Assembly: GCA_041432705.1 (NCBI GenBank)
Contig: JAPWAE010000002.1
Location: 316,801 to 380,800 of the forward strand
Source: Pauljensenia sp018375675
Lineage (GTDB): Bacteria; Actinomycetota; Actinomycetes; Actinomycetales; Actinomycetaceae
DNA: 64,000 nucleotides
Direction of reading: 5' to 3'
Below the pieces are notes generated by a model that had not been told where the DNA came from, made no database searches, and saw only the letters and a list, made by a program, of their open reading frames with translations. Shown here in pieces: positions 47,216 through 53,917 of this stretch (its first letter is position 1; each line of letters begins with the position of its first letter). A program made the position numbers and the translations under genes.

Positions 47216-47462
47216 CCTGCTGGGCCGGGCTGCTCGGTGTGCCCTGCTGGGCCGGGCTGCTCGGTGTGCCCTGCTGGGCCGGGCTGCTTTGTGCGCCCGT
47301 GGGCGGCGGCCCGCCCGCGAGCCGTCCGCGCCACGAGCTTCGCTCGGCGCGTCGCCTCGAAGCCCGGCCAGGCCCCGCCGCCGCCCACCGGCACCGCGGC
47401 AGGTCCCTCCGGCACCCTCCACACCAGTGGCGCTTGGTTGCTGATGTGTGGCTCGGCGCGTT
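47216..47462 (-). repeat. GC-rich interspersed repeat E, copy 3
   Basis: Opens with a triplicated CTGGGCCGGGCTGCTCGGTG-type unit (47219-47290), then CCCGTGGGCGGCGGCCCGCC, GTCGCCTCGAAGCCCGGCCA, CGCCCACCGGCACCGCGGCA and CCCTCCACACCAGTGG, as in copy 2. Start of a 1.6-kb gene-free stretch (47123-48726). Confidence 0.75.
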
Positions 47463-47492
47463 GGCTGCGTGGATGTGTTGCTTGGTCCCAGC

Positions 47493-47511
47493 AATTTCGC
47501 ATGCAATTCCC
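47493..47511. repeat. Word G, third copy
   Basis: AATTTCGCATGCAATTCCC, identical over 19 nt to 14555-14573, 33 kb away. Confidence 0.75.
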
Positions 47512-47711
47512 TTGGGGATATTTCAAACTATGAATTCGTATCGTTGGTATTGCAATGTTTTGGGACGTTCTCAAAAAATGACTGAGGGAAATTATGTGCG
47601 ACTTTTGGTCAGTGCTGGCCCTCCTGCCGCGTTCTGTCCCGCAGTCGGGCCTGCGTCTCGCAGCCCGCCCGTGCCCTTCTTTGGTGTGCGCGTTGTGGAG
47701 AGGAAGCTCTG

Positions 47712-47817
47712 TTCTGGATAGGAACGGTGCTTCTGGATAGGAACGGTGCTTGTGGATAGCTTATTTACCTATCCAGAACGCGATAACCTATCCAGATTGT
47801 TGTTTCCTATCCAGTTT
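47712..47817. repeat. Inverted array C (three plus, three minus copies of one word)
   Basis: TTCTGGATAGGAACGGTGC at 47712-47730 and 47731-47749, a partial TTGTGGATAGC at 47750, then reverse copies CCTATCCAG at 47768, 47788 and 47806 (last approximate to 1-2 nt). Confidence 0.75.
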
Positions 47818-47860
47818 GGTGGTATGTGCCAGCCCGGCGGCTTGCTTGCTGTGTCGCAGT

Positions 47861-48053
47861 GGGGGTTTTGCACGACATGAAGCCCCCTGATGGCGTGTTG
47901 TCGGCGTGTCGGACCCCCGTGTCGTGCAATTCCCCCCGCTTGGTGGCGGCGCGGCCGCGGCTTGGGGTGATGTGGCCGCCAAAGTGCAGACCCATTGGGC
48001 AAAAAACGCTGAAAACAGGCTGTTTTGGCTGAATGGGTCTGCGTTTTGGCGGA
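47861..48053. repeat. Structured element D, copy 2 (two hairpins)
   Basis: Hairpin 1: GGGGG plus TTGCACGACA (47868-47877) pairs with TGTCGTGCAA (47920-47929) plus CCCCC. Hairpin 2: CCGCCAAAGTGCAGACCCAT (47976 on) pairs with 48032-48052 around AAAACAG/CTGTTTT. Relative to copy 1, a T-A pair of hairpin 1 is G-C here. Confidence 0.7.
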
Positions 48054-48337
48054 TTCGGTGTCTGTCGTGGTGTGTTGCACGCATGTGGGCTCCTGAATAT
48101 GCGTGTTAACTCCTTGTTGCGCACGTAAACCGTTAGGTATGTGCCTGGGCGGCGCTGCCCACACGCAGACCATCGGGCCCGCGTGCGAGGCATCGGGCCG
48201 ATGTGTGTGGGGGAGAGGGCTCCCGTGCAGACAAGCGAGCCTCCGCATAGTCGTGTTGGACCGTGATAACTGGAAGCATTGCTGCTGGCCTGGAATTGTG
48301 AGGCACTGGTGGCAGCTGGGCCCATCTACTGGCACGC

Positions 48338-48420
48338 TTAACCCTTCGATGCGTAGCTAAACCCTATTGGTGGCATGGTGGGTAGCCCGCCCAGGCCGCC
48401 ACCTATCGGGTTAATGTGTG
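48338..48420. repeat. Foldback element F, copy 2
   Basis: TTAACCCTTCGATGCGTAGC at one end, GGGTTAATGTG at the other, GGTGGCATGGTGGG and CCCGCCCAGGCCGCC arms in the centre. Same order after element D as in copy 1. Confidence 0.65.
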
Positions 48421-48526
48421 GGATTCCTGAAGTGCTTGCATTGGTGCCTGAGATTTCATATTGCGGCGAGGACATATCTGCGCGGCCCGCAGACCAGCAC
48501 GCCCCTTCTCATTGAACCGTCATATA

Positions 48527-48625
48527 GTCGTCACACACCCCCGCACAGCCGTTTACTGACCCCGCAAGTCGTCACAAACCCCCGCACAGCCTCGCGCACA
48601 CCCCTGCACAGCCTTGCACAGCCGT
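48527..48625. repeat. Short direct repeats with core CCCGCACAGCC
   Basis: A 24-nt unit starting GTCGTCACA and ending CCCCCGCACAGCC occurs at 48527-48550 and 48568-48591 with one difference, followed by shortened CCCCTGCACAGCC (about 48600) and TTGCACAGCC (48614) copies. Confidence 0.65.
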
Positions 48626-48671
48626 GCATGACTCACACTGCCCGCACGCCGCGTCTAACGATCCGCATACA

Positions 48672-48703
48672 GGAGCGCCCGGGGCCGTGGCCCCGGGCGC
48701 TCC
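48672..48703 (-). terminator. Hairpin terminator of the murJ-PAP2 operon
   Basis: Perfect 15-bp stem (48672-48686 with 48689-48703), 2-nt loop, 23 nt beyond the PAP2 stop. Confidence 0.75.
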
Positions 48704-48726
48704 CGGCAACAAATGAGCTCCAAAAA

Positions 48727-49368
48727 CTAGCGGAACAACTTCAAGGCGTTGGGCCCAATCATGAATGGCGCCAGGATCATCGACGAGCCGAGACCCACGC
48801 TAAAGCCGGCGATCACGTCGGTGACCCAGTGGACGCCCAGGTACAGGCGCGTGACGCAGATGAAGACGATGAGCGTCAGCGCCGCGGCCCACAGCAGGTA
48901 GCGCAGACGGCGACCGAGGCGCGTCGTCGTCAGGACCAGCACCAGGGACACGAATAGCGCAGTCACGGCCGTCGCGTGACCCGACGGGAACGAGTAGCCG
49001 TCCTCGGTGATCAGGCGTAGCGCCTCCTCGGGGCGAGGACGCTCGTACAGGTGCTTGATGATGAAGCTGTTTGCGGCCGAGAACACCACGGAACACAGGA
49101 TGTACAGGGCGTTCATGACCTTCTTGATGAACCACCACACGGCGCCCGCCACGGCCAACGCCACGACGACCGCGCGCTTGGGGTCGAACAGCCACGATGC
49201 GTCCGTCATGAAGGTGTTCATCCCCGGCGTACGCGACGCGACGAAGTCAGACCACACCGTGGTGTCGATCGACAGGGGACTCGTGATGAATCCGCCCGCG
49301 ACGGCGACAGCCGCGACGAGGAGAACCCCGATGATCACGGGGGGAGACAGGAGGCGACGAGCAATCAT
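48727..49368 (-). CDS. PAP2-family membrane phosphatase
   Basis: 213 residues with five to six membrane helices. The three phosphatase motifs are complete: KHLYERPRP, PSGHATA and TRLYLGVHWVTD. Members dephosphorylate lipid phosphates; BcrC-type members recycle undecaprenyl pyrophosphate. Last gene of a run with murJ, so an undecaprenyl-PP role is plausible (inference). Active site faces outward in known relatives. 20 nt separate it from ychJ. Confidence 0.88.
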   Translation of the reverse strand: MIARRLLSPPVIIGVLLVAAVAVAGGFITSPLSIDTTVWSDFVASRTPGMNTFMTDASWLFDPKRAVVVALAVAGAVWWFIKKVMNALYILCSVVFSAANSFIIKHLYERPRPEEALRLITEDGYSFPSGHATAVTALFVSLVLVLTTTRLGRRLRYLLWAAALTLIVFICVTRLYLGVHWVTDVIAGFSVGLGSSMILAPFMIGPNALKLFR

Positions 49369-49388
49369 AGTGAAATCCTACCGTAGTG

Positions 49389-49820
49389 TCAGTCGTTTGC
49401 GCCGTACTCGTAGACCCAGCGCCCGGCCCGACGCGAGAAGCGCGAATGCTCCCGCATCTGCCCGGTTTCACCGGTTGATGCGTCCCGCCATGAGGCCACG
49501 AACGTCACGGTGCCCTCCTCGTCGGAAGGACCCCCGGCCTCGGCCCCCAGGATCTGCAGACCCGTCCACTGCGTCCCCTCCACCCAGTAGGGGGGAGCGG
49601 GGCGCGTGCGCGGGTGCCACGTGCGGAACAGGTAGTCCTCGTCGCGCAGCGCGAACGCCGTGTAGCGCGACCGCATGAGCGCCTCAGCGGTCGGAGCCGC
49701 CTCGCCGTCCAGGTAGCGCCCGCAGCACTGTGCGAGCATCGCCCCCGACCCGCACGGGCAGGTACGAGGCCGGGGCGCGCCAGCGCTCGCAGCGCCGGGG
49801 GCAGTGGGGGAGGAGGTCAC
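49389..49820 (-). CDS. YchJ-like SEC-C metal-binding protein
   Basis: 143 residues from GTG at 49820, overlapping the trxB stop (GTGA). The N-terminal Cys cluster CPCGSGAMLAQCCGRYLDG is the YchJ/SEC-C zinc site. A cystatin/NTF2-like core follows (MRSRYTAFALRDEDYLFRTWHP, then ending REHSRFSRRAGRWVYEYG). Cytosolic, function not established for the family. It occupies the place where trxA often follows trxB. Confidence 0.85.
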   Translation of the reverse strand: MTSSPTAPGAASAGAPRPRTCPCGSGAMLAQCCGRYLDGEAAPTAEALMRSRYTAFALRDEDYLFRTWHPRTRPAPPYWVEGTQWTGLQILGAEAGGPSDEEGTVTFVASWRDASTGETGQMREHSRFSRRAGRWVYEYGAND

Positions 49821-50854
49821 GCCTGGTCGCCCAGGGAGGCCAGCCAGCGCTCCGCGTCCAGGGCCGCGCGGCAGCCCGAGCCGGCCGCCGTGATGGCCTG
49901 GCGGTACGTGTGGTCCACGGCGTCGCCGCACGCGAACACGCCCGCAACGGACGTGCGCGTCGAGGGCTCGTCGACCGTGATGTAGCCGGCCTCGTCGAGG
50001 GCGACCTGGCCGCGCAGGAAGCCCGTGCGGGGCAGGTGTCCGATCGCGACGAACACGCCGTCCACGGCGATCTCACGCGTGGAACCATCCACCGTGGAGG
50101 CCAGGCGCAGGCCGGTCACGGCCTCGTCGCCCAGGACCTCCTCGACGGTCGCGTTCCACTCGAAGGAGATCTTCGGGTTGTTCAGGGCACGCTCGGCCAT
50201 GACGCGCGAGGCGCGCAGGGCGTCGCGGCGGTGCACGACGACGACCTCGGACGCGAAGTTCGTCAGGAAGGTCGCCTCCTCCATCGCGGAGTCGCCGCCG
50301 CCGATGACGGCCAGACGACGATCCTTGAAGAAGAAGCCGTCGCAGGTCGCGCAGTAGGAGACGCCGCGGCCGGAGAACTCGTCCTCGCCGGGCACGTTCA
50401 TGTGGCGGTACTCCGAGCCGGTGGCCAGGATGACAGCGCGCGCGTAGAAGACCTCGTCCTCGGTCGCCACGGCCTTCACGTCGCCCTCGAGGTTGACTGC
50501 GATGACGTCCTCGTAGCGGATGTCCGCGCCGAACTTCTCGGCCTGCTCGCGCATGTTGTCCATGAGCTCGGGGCCTTGAATGCCCTCCGGGAAACCGGGG
50601 AAGTTCTCGACCTCGGTCGTGTTCATGAGCGCGCCACCCGCGGCCAGCTGGCCGGCCAGCACGATGGGGGCGAGGCCGGCGCGGGCCGTGTAGACCGCAG
50701 CCGTGTAACCGGCCGGACCCGAGCCGACGATGACAACGTCGTGGACGGTGGCGCCCTCGGGCACCTCGGCCGACGGGATCTGCACCTCGGCGGTTTCAGC
50801 GGTGGTATCGGTGGATTCGGCCTTCACCAGGCCCGGAATCGTCACGAAAGACAT
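49817..50854 (-). CDS. trxB: Thioredoxin reductase
   Basis: 345 residues, ATG behind GGAGGG. FAD-binding GSGPAGYTAAVYTARAGL, redox-active CATCDGFFF, NADPH-binding GGGDSAMEEATFL and C-terminal GVFACGDAVDHTYRQAITAAGSG are in order. Extra 30 residues precede the FAD motif. It transfers electrons from NADPH to thioredoxin; no thioredoxin gene lies in the window. Confidence 0.96.
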   Translation of the reverse strand: MSFVTIPGLVKAESTDTTAETAEVQIPSAEVPEGATVHDVVIVGSGPAGYTAAVYTARAGLAPIVLAGQLAAGGALMNTTEVENFPGFPEGIQGPELMDNMREQAEKFGADIRYEDVIAVNLEGDVKAVATEDEVFYARAVILATGSEYRHMNVPGEDEFSGRGVSYCATCDGFFFKDRRLAVIGGGDSAMEEATFLTNFASEVVVVHRRDALRASRVMAERALNNPKISFEWNATVEEVLGDEAVTGLRLASTVDGSTREIAVDGVFVAIGHLPRTGFLRGQVALDEAGYITVDEPSTRTSVAGVFACGDAVDHTYRQAITAAGSGCRAALDAERWLASLGDQA

Positions 50855-50872
50855 GCGTACCCTCCTTCAGGG

Positions 50873-53800
50873 TTACTGAACTGTAAGTTCGGAGATCCAC
50901 GCCCAGTTGCGTCCGTCCTGGCCCTTGGGCATGGAGCGGAACTGCAGCGCGATCGAGTCGGTTTCGACGGCCGCGGGCAGCTGAATCGTCGTCGTCGGAG
51001 ACAACGCCGACATGGCCAGCTCTGTTCCGCCGCGCGGGTTTGCCGGGTCCGTGACGTTACGCACGACGATCTCGCCGCCGGACGTCGCCGGGTCCATGTT
51101 GAGCGTCACCGAGGACACGGTGGCCTTCTGCTGGAGCTTGACGACGATCGTCACGGACGTCTCGTCGCGGAACTGGTTGTTGTCGAACCAGCGCGAGGAC
51201 CAGGACGTCGCCGGGTTCGAGTCGATCATGTTGATCGCACGGTCCGGGTGGTCGCCGTCGTCGTTGTTCCACGACAGGACCTGCACGGAGGAGATCACGG
51301 GGGTCGTGGTTGACGCCGGCGGGGGCGTCGTGGTGAGTGCGGGGCTGGGCTCCTCGTCAGACTGCTGCTGGGAGACGCCGGCGCGCAGGGACTGGGCCAG
51401 ATCCAGGTCGGTGACCGGTCGGGTGGCCATCCACGGACCCCAAATCGCGCCGAAGAGCACCAGGACGACGCCGAAGATCAGCGCCGGCTTCGTCGGGTCG
51501 ATGAGCGTGCCGGAGCGCTTGGAGGAGCCCTCCTCGTTCGACGAGGCCGGGGCGTCCTGCACGGGAGCGGCAGGTATCGGGGGGATGGGGTCCATGACCT
51601 CGGTGGCGTCCTCAACCGGGGGAGCGGGCACCGCCTCGGGCGCCTGCACGCGCGGGATCTGATGCGTCGAGGGGCCGTCCGTCAGGGGAGCGGGATGGGG
51701 GTAGTCCTCGGGATTGACCTCAACGTCGCGCTCGTATCCGCTGACGGCGGGGGCCGGCGGCGGGGGAGCAAGGGGGAACGCGGGGGCCTCGACCTGCGCG
51801 GCGTCCATCTCGTCCGTCACAGGCTCGATGCCGTACTCCGCGAGAGACTCGGGGATCGCCTGCGAAGCTTCCGCGGCTTCCGTGGCATCGGCGATGTCAT
51901 CGACGATAGGAGCGGCCACGGCCTCGGCGAGCAGAGGGTTCTCGACGGGTGCCTGCGTCGCGGGGCCGAGGGTCGGGACCTCGGCGGGCGCGGGGGCCGG
52001 CGGCATGTCGACGAGCTCCTCGGCCGTATTGTCGGCCAGCTCCTCGCCCTTATCGGCCGCGGGAGGCGCGGGGATCGGCGAGGCGGAGAGCACCTCGTCA
52101 AACGACGGCAGCTTGTCGTCGTCGCCGGTGCGTTCGGGCGTGGGAGCCATCGGTTCCTCCGTCTCGTCGGGTGTGTGTCCCGTCATTATCTCAGCTGGTG
52201 CGGGGGTGGGCGTGGAAGACGCTGCCAGGATGTTCACCACAGCGCCCGGAACGCGCAGGCGGGTGAGCAGCGGGCGCATCATGACGGCGGATTCGCCGGG
52301 CGCGGCGAAGCGCAGGACCAGGAGGTACACGAGTCCGGTCAGCGCGGACACGAGCGAGAGCTTCACGCCGGCCAGGGCCATGCGGCCCAGCGTCGACGAA
52401 ATCTCGGTGTGGATGCCCATGAGCCACAGGAGGCCAAAGCCTACGAGGCCCGCGACGATCGCCGCCCCCAGGTAGGACGCGTAGGAACGCAGCAGGCCCG
52501 AGCGGTCGACGTAGCGGTTCTCGCGCGACACCCACACGACCGCGATAATGCCCTGGGTCAGGCGGCACACGGTCTCGCCGAGGGCAGCCGCGACGACCCA
52601 CCAGCGGGCGCCGGTCAGGGCGTACATCGACCAGCCGACGATCACCTGGATGATTGTGGGGCCGATGCCCATGAGGAACACGGGCTTGACGTCCTCGTAG
52701 GCGAAGAAGACGCGCTGACTCATGAGGACCATGCCGGTCGAGGCCACGCCGGGCATGAGCGAGGCGAGGACGAGGGCGTAGCCGGTCACGGCCTCGGGAT
52801 CCCCGCCCTTAGCCGCCATCGCGATCTCCATCATGGGGACGGAACCCGCCATCAGCATGGCCGCGGCGACGAGGGTCAGCGACGTAATTGTGCGCACGCC
52901 CAGGTGGTAGTTGTCGGCCACCGCGCGGTCGTCGCCGTCAGCGACGGCACCGGCCATGCGGGTGAAGATCGCGGTCGTCAGCGACACCGTGATGAGCGAC
53001 TGGGGAACCATGAAGATCATGAACGCAGTCGAGTAGGCGAGGATGCCGACGACGCCGCCCTGAGCGCCGTTGCGGCCGATGAAACCGTCGGCCATGGCAG
53101 CCAGGTTGTTCGTGGACAGGACGCCGACCTGGGACACGCCCAGGGTCGCGAACGTCCATCCGGCCACGCGCGGCATCGACCCGAAAGAGGTTCCGCGGAA
53201 GTGGAAGTCCGGCTTGAAGGAGACTCCCGCCCGACGCATCGGCCACAGCAGGCACAGGGCCTGGCAGATGACGCCGAGGGTTGCGGATCCGGCGAGGACC
53301 CAGAACTGTGCGCCCGTCAGGTCGCCCGCGGGAATGCCGCCGTCCGGTGCGCCGCCCCAGATGGCGAGGAAAGCGCCGAGGCCCGCGATGCCTACGACGT
53401 TGTTGACGACGGGCGCCCACATGTAGGGCCCGAAGATCTCGCGCGCGTTGAGGAGCTCGCCGAGCAGGTTATACAGGCCGTAGAAGAAGAGCTGCGGCAG
53501 GCACAGGAGGGCAAAGAGGATCGCGAGGTTGCGAATGTCCTCGGTGTAGCCGGCGGCCGTGATCATCACCAGGACGGGGGCCAGCACCATCGTCGCGAAG
53601 GTGACGAGGAAGAGCAGGGTTCCCGCGAGGGTCAGCAGGCGGTTGACGTAGGTGTCACCGTCGTGGCGGCGCTTGATGGCACCGACGATCTGCGGGACCA
53701 GGACGGCGTCGAAGATGCCGGAGGCCAGCAGGTTGAACACCGTGTTGGGCAGCGTGTTCGCTGTCTGGAAGGCGGCGCCGACACCGCCGGCGGTCGCGCC

Positions 53801-53917
53801 GACCGCGGCGATGAGCATCGCGTTGCGTACGAAACCGAGGATGCGCGACACCATGGTGCCCGACGCCATGAGCGCCGATGCCCTCAGGATCGATCGGCGA
53901 GGCGTGTTCGAGCTCAT
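50873..53917 (-). CDS. murJ: Lipid II flippase MurJ with long C-terminal extension
   Basis: 1014 residues; ATG overlaps the DUF6049 stop (ATGA). Residues about 1-555 form the 14-helix MurJ/MviN core (SRILGFVRNAMLIAAVG; NLLASGIFDAVLVPQ), which flips lipid II. An acidic/Pro-rich cytoplasmic linker of about 260 residues follows, then one helix (ALIFGVVLVLFGAIWGPWMA) and an outer discoidin-like domain (VLSWNNDDGDHPDRAINM, then TSWSSRWFDNNQF). Actinobacterial MurJ often carries a pseudokinase in the linker position, as in Mycobacterium; I see no kinase-like motifs here. Essential for wall growth. Confidence 0.95.
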   Translation of the reverse strand: MSSNTPRRSILRASALMASGTMVSRILGFVRNAMLIAAVGATAGGVGAAFQTANTLPNTVFNLLASGIFDAVLVPQIVGAIKRRHDGDTYVNRLLTLAGTLLFLVTFATMVLAPVLVMITAAGYTEDIRNLAILFALLCLPQLFFYGLYNLLGELLNAREIFGPYMWAPVVNNVVGIAGLGAFLAIWGGAPDGGIPAGDLTGAQFWVLAGSATLGVICQALCLLWPMRRAGVSFKPDFHFRGTSFGSMPRVAGWTFATLGVSQVGVLSTNNLAAMADGFIGRNGAQGGVVGILAYSTAFMIFMVPQSLITVSLTTAIFTRMAGAVADGDDRAVADNYHLGVRTITSLTLVAAAMLMAGSVPMMEIAMAAKGGDPEAVTGYALVLASLMPGVASTGMVLMSQRVFFAYEDVKPVFLMGIGPTIIQVIVGWSMYALTGARWWVVAAALGETVCRLTQGIIAVVWVSRENRYVDRSGLLRSYASYLGAAIVAGLVGFGLLWLMGIHTEISSTLGRMALAGVKLSLVSALTGLVYLLVLRFAAPGESAVMMRPLLTRLRVPGAVVNILAASSTPTPAPAEIMTGHTPDETEEPMAPTPERTGDDDKLPSFDEVLSASPIPAPPAADKGEELADNTAEELVDMPPAPAPAEVPTLGPATQAPVENPLLAEAVAAPIVDDIADATEAAEASQAIPESLAEYGIEPVTDEMDAAQVEAPAFPLAPPPPAPAVSGYERDVEVNPEDYPHPAPLTDGPSTHQIPRVQAPEAVPAPPVEDATEVMDPIPPIPAAPVQDAPASSNEEGSSKRSGTLIDPTKPALIFGVVLVLFGAIWGPWMATRPVTDLDLAQSLRAGVSQQQSDEEPSPALTTTPPPASTTTPVISSVQVLSWNNDDGDHPDRAINMIDSNPATSWSSRWFDNNQFRDETSVTIVVKLQQKATVSSVTLNMDPATSGGEIVVRNVTDPANPRGGTELAMSALSPTTTIQLPAAVETDSIALQFRSMPKGQDGRNWAWISELTVQ

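Noticed and set aside
38134..48053. Integron-type attC sites or a transposon end for element D
   Set aside because: No integrase or transposase gene in the window and no cassette-like ORFs between copies. Foldback alone is not enough for that call.
38076..48084. A small protein encoded on the minus strand of element D
   Set aside because: A minus frame is open in both copies (about 38076-38285 and 47788-48084), but differences between copies change amino acids freely while the hairpin pairing is kept, and no ribosome site is evident. Structure explains the conservation better.
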